Shown here: positions 1 through 5,601 of the stretch, piece by piece
How positions within the stretch are numbered: position 1 is the stretch's first letter
Layout: every line of letters starts with the position of its first letter
From: Oscillospiraceae bacterium
GTDB taxonomy: Bacteria > Bacillota > Clostridia > Oscillospirales > Acutalibacteraceae
Length of the DNA stretch: 6,702 bases
Reading direction: 5' to 3'
NCBI GenBank assembly: GCA_022508705.1
Contig: JAFLUO010000092.1
Span: 1 to 6,702 of the forward strand
Program-made: the position numbers and the translations under genes
Notes under the pieces: model-generated
What the model was told of the DNA's origin: nothing
Database searches by the model: none
Seen by the model: the letters and a program-made list of their open reading frames with translations, nothing else

Positions 1-1154
1 GCCATTTTCTGCAAAAAGCCTTTCATTGAGAAGGTTATGCTCTCACTTCTTACTCCGTTTTTGTATTCGCCGTAGTCAACAATATCTGCAAGGAAAATTG
101 TTTGTGACACAAACATTGAAGAAATACCAACAGAGGCTAAAATGTAGCAAAAGCTGAGTATCAGCGGGAGTTTAAGCAAGGGGCCGAACACAAACATTAA
201 AGCGTAGCCTAAAATTGCGGTGGAAAGGGAAATGGTGTATGTTGTTCTTTTTGTGAATTTCTTTGAGAGAACGGGGATAACTAAAAGTCCTAAAACAGAG
301 CCCACAGTACCGATCATTCCGAAAAGTGACTGTGATTCGGGACGGCCTAGCGAATCGTTGAAATAGTAAACCGCCGTAGAGCTTGTTAAATACCAGCCTG
401 CATTTGAAAGCATTGCGAAAAGAATAAACCAACCCAGCTGGTCATTGGTTTTAATAACGGAAAAGATTTGTTTAAGGCTGAATTTTTTCTTTTCGCCGTA
501 AACTACGTTTGTTTCTTTCGTGGTAAGAACGCAAATAATGGCGAAGATTACAAGGCATATTCCGCAAATAATTGCCCATTTTGAAAATCCGCCGGGGGTA
601 TAGCCTTTTTCGGTCTTTTGCTCTAAATCAGAGGCTAATTTCGGCACGATAATAGGAGTTAAAATGGTTATTATCCCCTGACCGAGCCCCGAAAAGGTTC
701 TTGCAACCGTTGCCACAAGGTTTCTTTCTTTTTCTTCGCTGGTAAATGACGGAACCATTGACCAGTAAGGAATGTCCGCCATAGTGTTTGTCATTCCCCA
801 GAGTATGTACATTACTGCAATGTAGGTGTAAAGGCGCCAACCGCTCATTCCGAACGATGTAAATAACAGCGCGAGCACAACGGCGTTGGAAAGTGCGCCT
901 ATAAGTATCCACGGGCGGTATTTACCGAATTTTGTCCGTGTGTTGTCAACAATAGTACCCATCATGGGGTCGTTAATACCGTCCCAAATGCGGGCTAACG
1001 GTGTGATTATCAAAAGAAATGCCGAATGTATGCCGAGACTTGAAAGATAATAGGAAAGGAAAGAATAAAAAAGACCGTAACTGAGGTCAAGACCAATTGC
1101 CCCAACGCCGTAGCAGGAGTATTTGCCTAATTTTTTGAAAAATGAGTTATTCAT
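1..1154 (-). CDS. GPH-family (MelB-like) sugar:cation symporter, C-terminus cut by window edge
   Basis: This is a major facilitator protein of the glycoside-pentoside-hexuronide:cation symporter family, which imports sugars or glycosides with Na+ or H+ across the cytoplasmic membrane. The frame is open from ATG 1154 for 384 codons to the left edge; family members are usually about 450-500 residues, so roughly the last quarter or less is missing. Hydrophobic helices alternate throughout. Visible family signatures are D58-x3-D62-P with following G-x3-D and K-F-G-K-Y-R-P-W (residues 58-82), D127-I-P-Y-W-S (127-132), and D-Y-G-E-Y-K then R-S-E-S with K383 near the cut end. By alignment from memory these match the MelB cation-site residues Asp55, Asp59 and Asp124 and Lys377. 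An AGAGGA ribosome site (1168-1163) lies 8 nt before the ATG, inside the preceding gene, whose end it overlaps by 8 nt. The substrate cannot be told from sequence. It is the last visible gene of a four-gene operon. Confidence 0.93.
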   Translation of the reverse strand, partial: MNNSFFKKLGKYSCYGVGAIGLDLSYGLFYSFLSYYLSSLGIHSAFLLIITPLARIWDGINDPMMGTIVDNTRTKFGKYRPWILIGALSNAVVLALLFTSFGMSGWRLYTYIAVMYILWGMTNTMADIPYWSMVPSFTSEEKERNLVATVARTFSGLGQGIITILTPIIVPKLASDLEQKTEKGYTPGGFSKWAIICGICLVIFAIICVLTTKETNVVYGEKKKFSLKQIFSVIKTNDQLGWFILFAMLSNAGWYLTSSTAVYYFNDSLGRPESQSLFGMIGTVGSVLGLLVIPVLSKKFTKRTTYTISLSTAILGYALMFVFGPLLKLPLILSFCYILASVGISSMFVSQTIFLADIVDYGEYKNGVRSESITFSMKGFLQKM

Positions 1155-1362
1155 TTGCACTTTCCTCTCTTTCACTTATTACCGCTTCAATAGCCTCGTT
1201 TATTTCGTTTTCGATTTCGGGGAAATCTGCGCTGAGCTCTCCCTGCCGCTCTTTATAAATCACACGGCACCGTGAAATCAGTTGCACTGCCGCAGAGCCA
1301 ATGCCGAAAACAAACATTGCTTTTGAAAGTATGTTTTTGTTTTTTCGGTTATCTTTTTTCAT
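1147..1362 (-). CDS. Unknown small protein, 71 aa, one weak hydrophobic segment
   Basis: I do not recognise this protein. From ATG 1362 it is 71 residues: a strongly basic, Lys/Asn-rich start (KKDNRKNKN), a short hydrophobic stretch (about residues 15-29, AMFVFGIGSAAVQLI), a basic R-C-R-V-I-Y-K-E-R patch, and a very acidic, probably helical C-terminus rich in Glu. The hydrophobic stretch is short for a full membrane span, so a membrane-associated or amphipathic helix is equally possible. An upstream in-frame GTG at 1368 directly abuts the TGA of the murE-like gene. I prefer the ATG because it gives a normal MKK start, with AAGG about 10 nt upstream; the GTG would add two residues. Its TAA overlaps the symporter ATG by 8 nt, so it may couple translation of the symporter. 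Position, ribosome site and coupling argue that it is real; its function is unknown. Confidence 0.72.
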   Translation of the reverse strand: MKKDNRKNKNILSKAMFVFGIGSAAVQLISRCRVIYKERQGELSADFPEIENEINEAIEAVISEREESANE

Positions 1363-1368
1363 AATCAC

Positions 1369-2877
1369 TCAACCTTGAATTCCATTGATTTTATCAAACT
1401 CTTTTAATGCGGAAACGGCATATTCAACATCTGTGGGGCAGTCAACATATTCAATTCCACGCTTTTGCCTTGTTTCATTGCCCTTGCCTGTAATCAGAAT
1501 TACGCTGTTTTGTCCGCAGTCGAAAATCGCCGTGCGAATAGCCTCGCCTCTGTCATCGATTATTTTGTATTTACCGCCCACGGACTCAATATGCGTTGCT
1601 ATTTCCTCGGAAATCTGCCTTACGGGCTCTTCGCCTGCATCTTCTTCCGTAAGATATGACATATCGGCGTACTGACCGCTTATTTCGCCTAAATCTTTTC
1701 TTCTTATAAAGGCTTTTTTACCGGGGCAGCCATAGACGATAACAACTTTTCTTCCCGGGTATTCCTTTTCAACGGATTTAAAGAGAGTTTCAAAGGAAAG
1801 GCGGTTGTGAGCGTAGTCAACAATTGCGGTAATGCTTTTGTCTGCGTTTTCGTAAACTTCCATTCGTCCGCTGGATTTTGCAATATAAAGCCCTTTTACA
1901 ATAAATTCTTCGGGAATATTAAGGGCTTCGCAAACCGCAATGGCGCAAAGAGCATTTTCAACGTTGAACAGCCCGGGAATTGTCAGCGTTATTTCTCTTT
2001 CAAAATTTTGTGTGCGAACGGTGAACACCGTGTCGCTGCCCGATTTGTGAATATTAAAACCGTAAACGTCGGCATTTTCGTCTCTTGTGCTGAAAGTTAT
2101 GAGTTTCGGAGCATTCCCAGCATATTTCATAACCTCGTCAGATCTATCGGAATCAAGATTTACAACGCCTGTTTTGCACTGTGAAAAGATTTTCATTTTG
2201 GACTCAAAATAGTCCTCAAAGGTGGGGTGCTCAACATCGCTTATATGGTCAATGCCAATGTTAAGGTAACAGCCCACATCAAAATTCACGCCGTAAACTC
2301 TGCCGTATTTCAGCGCCTGGGAAGACACCTCCATAACCATATATTTAAGTCCTGCTTTTGCCGCATTGTCAAAATGGCGGTGCAAATCAAAGGGCTCGGG
2401 CGTTGTTAAATGGCTTTCAAAATTTTCAATGCCGTCAAAGGTGTCAATAGACGAAATAACTCCGCACATTTTTTCCCCCATACTTTCAAGATACAGGTCA
2501 AGAATATATTTTAGAAAATACGTTGTCGTGCTTTTGCCCTTTGTGCCCGTAATGCCGATAAGAGAAAATTTTTCATAGCACTTTTTGTAGTAAAAAATTG
2601 CCATAAGGCACATAGCAAGTCTTACATTCGACACCAAAATGCAAGGGATTTCTGCATCATATTCCGTTTCCGAAACATATGCGACTGCGCCGTTTTTTTC
2701 AGCGGATTTTAAATATTCCGCTTTAAAATGTGCGCCTTTGCAGAGAAACAGAGTTCCGTTTTCCACTCTGTTTGAGTCATAGGAAATGAAATTTATCTCC
2801 GTGTTTTCGTCTGCATTGGATTTTACAAAAATGCCGTTATCTTTAAAAAGCTTCAAATATTCGACAAGTTTTTCCAT
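1369..2877 (-). CDS. murE: MurE-like Mur ligase (UDP-MurNAc-tripeptide synthetase family), non-canonical subtype
   Basis: This cytoplasmic ATP-dependent ligase belongs to the MurE family, which adds the third stem amino acid to UDP-MurNAc-L-Ala-D-Glu. At 502 aa it has the usual length and all three Mur domains. The N-terminal UDP-binding part has S-Y-D-S-N-R-V (32-38) and L-F-L-C-K-G (43-48). The central ATPase has the P-loop GITGTKGKSTT (108-118), T-T-P-E-P (158-162), M-E-V-S-S-Q-A-L (182-189), the probable carbamylated Lys227 and P-G-x-F-N-V-E-N-A (301-309). The C-terminal part has S-G-R-M-E (336-340), D-Y-A-H-N (354-358) and G-K-G-N-E (464-468). The usual DNPR-type specificity motif is replaced by L-T-E-E-D-A-G-E-E-P (409-418), and the GCGGDRD-type loop by G-C-P-G-K-K (383-388), so the amino acid added cannot be assumed to be meso-DAP. 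It may be a second MurE paralogue. AGAGGAG lies 6 nt before ATG 2877. The gene follows the phosphoesterase by 11 nt and lacks other mur/division neighbours. Confidence 0.9.
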   Translation of the reverse strand: MEKLVEYLKLFKDNGIFVKSNADENTEINFISYDSNRVENGTLFLCKGAHFKAEYLKSAEKNGAVAYVSETEYDAEIPCILVSNVRLAMCLMAIFYYKKCYEKFSLIGITGTKGKSTTTYFLKYILDLYLESMGEKMCGVISSIDTFDGIENFESHLTTPEPFDLHRHFDNAAKAGLKYMVMEVSSQALKYGRVYGVNFDVGCYLNIGIDHISDVEHPTFEDYFESKMKIFSQCKTGVVNLDSDRSDEVMKYAGNAPKLITFSTRDENADVYGFNIHKSGSDTVFTVRTQNFEREITLTIPGLFNVENALCAIAVCEALNIPEEFIVKGLYIAKSSGRMEVYENADKSITAIVDYAHNRLSFETLFKSVEKEYPGRKVVIVYGCPGKKAFIRRKDLGEISGQYADMSYLTEEDAGEEPVRQISEEIATHIESVGGKYKIIDDRGEAIRTAIFDCGQNSVILITGKGNETRQKRGIEYVDCPTDVEYAVSALKEFDKINGIQG

Positions 2878-2888
2878 TATGTTCTCCT

Positions 2889-3578
2889 CTAAATTTTTTC
2901 GCCCGTTTCGGCGTCTACAATATCGGTAAATATGCTTCTGTGGGAAGATGAAATTCTAATATCTCTGTGAATTGAGCCGAAATACCATTTTTTGAATTTA
3001 CACCCGCCTGAAAGCTCTTCAAAATATGCGTTAAGAGCGGTAACACGGAGCATTTCGCTGTCATTAAGATTTAAAAAGCTCTTAACTTTCAAGGGCGGTT
3101 CGTGGGTGACTATTATATCCATATCATACCCTGCAATTTCAAGATTTTCCGCACCCTCTAACAGTTCTTCCTGTGTGGGAATTTCCTCTTTCTGCCAGGC
3201 GTCAACGTCACGGCGAATGTCAATGTCTGAACTTTCTCCGCCGCCCATCGTAAATATTTTTTTGCCCTCGATTTCAAAAATCTGCCCGCGCAGCATATGA
3301 TAAAGATTTCCGTAAATTTTGTGAACCTTACCGCCGTGCCATTCGCTTATTTCGTAATCATTTAAAAGCTTAAAATTCTCGTGAGTGCCGTCAATAAAGC
3401 AGATGTTGTACTTTCGGCTTCCGAGATCACGCAAAAATCTCTGCTCTTTTTTGCTGCCGTTCCACAGAAATCCGAAATCTCCGCAAATAATAAGGGTGTC
3501 ACCCTCGCGAAGCTTCATAAGATTTATTTTTGAAAGTCTGTCACGGTCGCCGTGAGTGTCCCCCGTAATGTAAATCAT
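2889..3578 (-). CDS. Calcineurin-like metallophosphoesterase with altered metal-site motifs
   Basis: This 229-aa cytoplasmic protein of the calcineurin-like phosphoesterase fold has no signal peptide. The family hydrolyses phosphomono- or diesters with two metal ions. The metal-binding blocks are recognisable in order: G-D-T-H-G-D (6-11), G-D-F-G (33-36), G-T-H-E-N (64-68), V-T-H-E-P-P (157-162) and F-G-S-I-H-R-D (200-206). Two differ from the textbook pattern: GNHE has become GTHE (Thr65 for the metal-ligand Asn), and the final GHxH has become GSIH (Ser202 for His). These may be traits of a clostridial subfamily or signs of changed activity; I cannot tell which. A-K-style segments such as E-W-H-G-G-K-V (79-85) and M-G-G-G-E-S (111-116) suggest a complete domain. 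AAAGGA lies 7 nt before ATG 3578. It is the first gene of the operon and its TAG overlaps the murE-like ribosome site. The substrate is unknown; a role in nucleotide-sugar or cell-wall precursor metabolism is only inferred from position. Confidence 0.88.
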   Translation of the reverse strand: MIYITGDTHGDRDRLSKINLMKLREGDTLIICGDFGFLWNGSKKEQRFLRDLGSRKYNICFIDGTHENFKLLNDYEISEWHGGKVHKIYGNLYHMLRGQIFEIEGKKIFTMGGGESSDIDIRRDVDAWQKEEIPTQEELLEGAENLEIAGYDMDIIVTHEPPLKVKSFLNLNDSEMLRVTALNAYFEELSGGCKFKKWYFGSIHRDIRISSSHRSIFTDIVDAETGEKI

Positions 3579-3606
3579 AAAAAATTCCTTTCAAGGCAAT
3601 TTATGT

Positions 3607-3634
3607 TTGAAATTCTGTTTATTTGTGTTATACT
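3607..3634 (+). promoter_or_regulatory. Predicted sigma-A promoter with extended -10 for dacF
   Basis: TTGAAA (3607-3612) is followed after 16 nt by TATACT (3629-3634), preceded by TGT, which forms an extended -10 (TGn). The predicted transcription start is near 3641, leaving a leader of about 64 nt before the TTG start of dacF. The promoter faces the operon promoter at 3661-3689 on the opposite strand. Confidence 0.6.
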
Positions 3635-3660
3635 CTATATATTAGGTTATATTTAATTAT

Positions 3661-3689
3661 ATTGTAATATATTTAATGCTAACTTTCAA
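3661..3689 (-). promoter_or_regulatory. Predicted sigma-A promoter for the minus-strand operon
   Basis: Read on the minus strand, TTGAAA (3689-3684) is separated by exactly 17 nt from TACAAT (3666-3661). Both boxes are one mismatch or so from the vegetative consensus. The predicted start is near 3654, which gives a leader of about 75 nt before the phosphoesterase ATG at 3578. The -35 box sits just upstream of the dacF ribosome site on the other strand, so the two control regions interlock. Confidence 0.6.
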
Positions 3690-3691
3690 GT

Positions 3692-3696
3692 GGAGG
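3692..3696 (+). promoter_or_regulatory. Ribosome binding site that decides the dacF start
   Basis: GGAGG ends 8 nt before TTG 3705. An in-frame GTG at 3690 gives a longer frame but overlaps this site and has no ribosome site of its own, so TTG is the likely start codon. Confidence 0.8.
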
Positions 3697-3704
3697 AAAA
3701 GCTT

Positions 3705-5051
3705 TTGAAAAAGATAATTTGTGTTCTGCTGACTGTAAGTTTAATATTGACTGCATTTTTCTCATTTTCCGTGCCCGCATCCGCCTCGTTTAACTCCCTT
3801 TTAGAAACAGAGGCAGATGTTGTTATGCTGATAAACACCGATACGGGAGACGTTATTTTTGACAAAAACGCTTCAAAGCGGACAGCCCCTGCGTCCCTTA
3901 CAAAAATAGTTACCTGTATGCTTGTTCTTGAAAACTGCGAAGATTTAAACACGGTTGTAACTGCAAAGCGTGAATGTATTGAGGGGCTTTATGCCCTTAA
4001 CGCCGCAACTGCAGGAATAATTGCAGGCGAACAGCTTACGGTGGACGAGCTTTTGCACTGCCTGATGATTCCCTCTGCTGCCGATGCCGCAAACATTCTT
4101 GCTGATTTCATCGGCGGAAGTATGGAAAATTTCGTTGTAATGATGAATGATTTTGTCAAAAAGCTCGGCTGTGAAAACACGAATTTTATAAACCCGAGCG
4201 GTCTTGACAACGGCGACACAAATATGTACACGACTGCCGAGGACCTTTATAAAATCACGTCTTATGCCCTTAAAAATCCGCAATTTCGCGAGCTTTGCAG
4301 TATTTTAAAATATCAGATCAATCCGACTGCAAAGTATCCGAATATAAGATATTTGAATAACACCAACAAAATGCTCAATTCGGCATATAAAGATTATTAC
4401 TGCCCCTATGTTTACGGCGTTAAAACGGGCACAACGGGGCTTGCAGGGCATTGCGTTATTACAACTGCATCTAAAAACGGATATAACTATATGCTAATAG
4501 TCCTCAATGCGCCTCAGTATGACATTGACGGTGACGGAGTTGAAGAAAATGTTGCCTTTACGGACAGTAAAAAGATTTACGAATGGGCGTTTAACAATAT
4601 AGTTCTTACAAAGGTTACGTCAAAAACCGATATTGTGACGGTGGTTGATGTTAAATACAATTGGAAAAAAGACCACGTAGCGCTTGTTCCCGAGGAGGAG
4701 ATTTCAGCGCTCGTTCCAACGGGTACTGAGACCGCAAGCCTGCAAATCCGCCCCATTGAGAGCGAAACGGCAAAAACCGTTAACGCGCCTATTAAAAAGG
4801 GCGATGTAATAGGTAAGGCAGAGGTACTTTACGGTGACGAGCTTGTGGCAACGGTTAATCTTGTGGCAAGCGAGGACATCAGCGGCTCGGTAATTCTTCG
4901 TATTGGGGGATTTTTGGGCTTCCTTTTCCGCACAACAATTATGAAAATTCTTGTCTGCCTTGCGGTTGCGCTTCTTGTAATTTATATTTTGCTTATCGTT
5001 CGCAGAAACAGAATCCGCGCCAAAAGAAGAAAACCGAGAAGGATAAAGTGA
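3705..5051 (+). CDS. dacF: D-alanyl-D-alanine carboxypeptidase (DacF/PBP5-type, peptidase S11), C-terminal membrane anchor
   Basis: This secreted serine D,D-carboxypeptidase removes the terminal D-Ala from peptidoglycan stem peptides outside the membrane. From TTG 3705 it has 448 residues. A signal peptide (KK, then a hydrophobic core, probable cleavage after VPASA near residue 27) is followed by the S11 catalytic domain with S64-L-T-K67 (acylation Ser and general base), F-I-N-P-S-G-L (161-167) and K240-T-G. The SxN motif reads S124-A-A, so the usual Asn is absent; the A-A-N that follows does not restore the spacing. A D-I-D-G-D-G loop (273-278) resembles a calcium-binding loop. A C-terminal domain of mostly beta character leads to a transmembrane helix (about 412-432) and a cytoplasmic Arg/Lys-rich tail, rather than the amphipathic helix of E. 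coli PBP5. The gene stands alone: it is divergent from the murE-like operon and followed by a hairpin. Gene symbol by family resemblance only. Confidence 0.93.
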   Translation: MKKIICVLLTVSLILTAFFSFSVPASASFNSLLETEADVVMLINTDTGDVIFDKNASKRTAPASLTKIVTCMLVLENCEDLNTVVTAKRECIEGLYALNAATAGIIAGEQLTVDELLHCLMIPSAADAANILADFIGGSMENFVVMMNDFVKKLGCENTNFINPSGLDNGDTNMYTTAEDLYKITSYALKNPQFRELCSILKYQINPTAKYPNIRYLNNTNKMLNSAYKDYYCPYVYGVKTGTTGLAGHCVITTASKNGYNYMLIVLNAPQYDIDGDGVEENVAFTDSKKIYEWAFNNIVLTKVTSKTDIVTVVDVKYNWKKDHVALVPEEEISALVPTGTETASLQIRPIESETAKTVNAPIKKGDVIGKAEVLYGDELVATVNLVASEDISGSVILRIGGFLGFLFRTTIMKILVCLAVALLVIYILLIVRRNRIRAKRRKPRRIK

Positions 5052-5070
5052 GTTTAGATGTTAGATTTCG

Positions 5071-5178
5071 TAGGGGACCATGCCCACATCGTCCCCTTAT
5101 TCATTTTAAAAAGAATTTAATGAATAATGAAATCACTTCGCTGATGAATAATTTTTTTCTTCATCGGGGTTCCCCTTA
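5071..5178. repeat. Repeat-like palindromic spacer, candidate dispersed intergenic element
   Basis: This non-coding spacer is unusually rich in symmetry. It opens with the GC hairpin at 5072-5097. TTATTCATT (5097-5105) is repeated in inverse at 5119-5127. ATGAATAAT occurs directly at 5120-5128 and 5144-5152, followed by a T7 run (5152-5158). The opening AGGGGA (5072-5077) recurs in inverse as TCCCCT at 5171-5176, which could be short terminal inverted repeats of an element of about 105 bp. I see only one copy in the window, so calling it a dispersed repeat or MITE is inference. Confidence 0.35.
5072..5097 (+). terminator. GC hairpin after dacF, possible weak terminator
   Basis: AGGGGAC (5072-5078) pairs with GTCCCCT (5091-5097). 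Inside, after one C-C mismatch, ATG pairs with CAT around a CCCA loop. The hairpin lies 20 nt past the dacF stop. The following TTATTCATTTT is AT-rich but not a clean T-run, so it may equally be part of a dispersed repeat; see the repeat entry. Confidence 0.45.
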
Positions 5179-5211
5179 AAATTATCTTTTGTGCCCGCGA
5201 ATATTTTTCTT

Positions 5212-5225
5212 TTTTCAGCTGAAAA
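5212..5225. promoter_or_regulatory. 14-nt perfect palindrome upstream of the 75-aa gene
   Basis: TTTTCAGCTGAAAA is a perfect palindrome about 34 nt before ATG 5259. It directly abuts TACTAT (5226-5231) and TATAAA (5229-5234), which could serve as a -10 box, although no convincing -35 is spaced correctly. It could be an operator; alternatively, such an AT-rich palindrome may be chance. Confidence 0.3.
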
Positions 5226-5258
5226 TACTATAAAAAGAAAAGGTATGAGGCGATTGAT

Positions 5259-5486
5259 ATGAAGAAAGGTAAACACACGGGTAAAAAACAAAACAGCACA
5301 CAACTTGACATATCCGCAGACCCTATTCACGGCGAACCGCGCGACACGTTTGATTTGGTGAACAAATACGGCACTTATAACATTCAGCCGACGGCGGATA
5401 CCCATAACAGCTACCCTCAAATTGCGCAGGGTCTTTCAAAAATTGCGGATGAAGAGAGCAAGAAAAAAGATTTCGGCGAAAAATGA
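5259..5486 (+). CDS. Unknown small hydrophilic protein, 75 aa
   Basis: I do not recognise this protein. Its 75 residues contain no Cys or Trp, no hydrophobic segment and no signal peptide. The ends are Lys-rich (KKGKHTGKK at the start, E-E-S-K-K-K near the end), and the middle (residues 35-60) has a more ordered-looking stretch, K-Y-G-T-Y-N-I-Q-P-T-A-D-T followed by P-Q-I-A-Q-G-L. The composition suits a small, largely disordered soluble protein. A spore-associated or nucleic-acid-binding role is conceivable but unsupported. GAGG lies 8 nt before ATG 5259. A five-codon frame (ATG 5244 to TGA 5261) overlaps the start by ATGA, preceded by AAAAGG, and might be a tiny leader or chance. The gene is monocistronic in appearance: it follows a repeat-like spacer and ends in a strong terminator whose stem begins at the last base of its own stop codon. 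That packaging supports a real, independently transcribed gene. Confidence 0.75.
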   Translation: MKKGKHTGKKQNSTQLDISADPIHGEPRDTFDLVNKYGTYNIQPTADTHNSYPQIAQGLSKIADEESKKKDFGEK

Positions 5487-5510
5487 GCAGGCGTAAAAGC
5501 CTGCTTTTTA
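5486..5510 (+). terminator. Strong intrinsic terminator
   Basis: AGCAGGC (5486-5492) pairs perfectly with GCCTGCT (5499-5505) around a 6-nt GTAAAA loop, and the T-run TTTTT (5505-5509) follows at once. The stem starts on the final A of the TGA stop of the 75-aa gene. Confidence 0.9.
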
Positions 5511-5568
5511 ATTTACATAATGTACGGTTTAATAAAACCCAAAAAATGCAAATATAATGTTAAATATA

Positions 5569-5597
5569 TTGCCAATGACTTTAACATATGGTAGAAT
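5569..5597 (+). promoter_or_regulatory. Predicted sigma-A promoter with extended -10 for the HAAS membrane-protein gene
   Basis: TTGCCA (5569-5574) and TAGAAT (5592-5597) are separated by 17 nt, and TGG precedes the -10 box as an extended -10. The predicted start is near 5604, giving a leader of about 39 nt to ATG 5643. It follows the intrinsic terminator, so it should begin a new transcription unit covering the next two genes. Confidence 0.7.
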
Positions 5598-5601
5598 GTT
5601 A
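5582..5601. promoter_or_regulatory. Inverted repeat over the -10 box, possible operator
   Basis: TAACAT (5582-5587) and ATGTTA (5596-5601) are inverted with an 8-nt spacer and straddle the -10 box. A second pair further out, CCAAT (5572-5576) and ATTGG (5601-5605), is less symmetric. A dimeric repressor site is plausible, since HAAS-type genes are often under PadR regulators, but no regulator gene lies in the window. Confidence 0.35.

Noticed and set aside
172..912. Two minus-strand open frames (172-432 and 628-912) that could be small proteins
   Set aside because: They lie wholly inside the symporter gene in another frame. The symporter frame is open throughout and has clear family motifs, while these frames have no ribosome site or recognisable pattern.
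1385..3300. Plus-strand open frames opposite the murE-like and phosphoesterase genes
   Set aside because: They are antisense shadows of strongly supported genes, Cys/Phe/Ser-rich without domains, and lack ribosome sites.
3690..3704. GTG 3690 as the start of dacF
   Set aside because: It overlaps the GGAGG ribosome site, has none of its own, and would put charged residues (E-E-K) ahead of a normal KK signal peptide. TTG 3705 fits better.
3579..3704. Riboswitch or structured leader in the divergent spacer
   Set aside because: The stretch is short, AT-rich and filled by promoter boxes; no conserved aptamer core or stable GC stem is visible.
5198..5230. Sigma-G-like promoter (CGAATA ... AATACTA) before the 75-aa gene
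   Set aside because: The spacing is about 20 nt instead of the expected 17-18 and both boxes have mismatches, so I do not list it as a feature.
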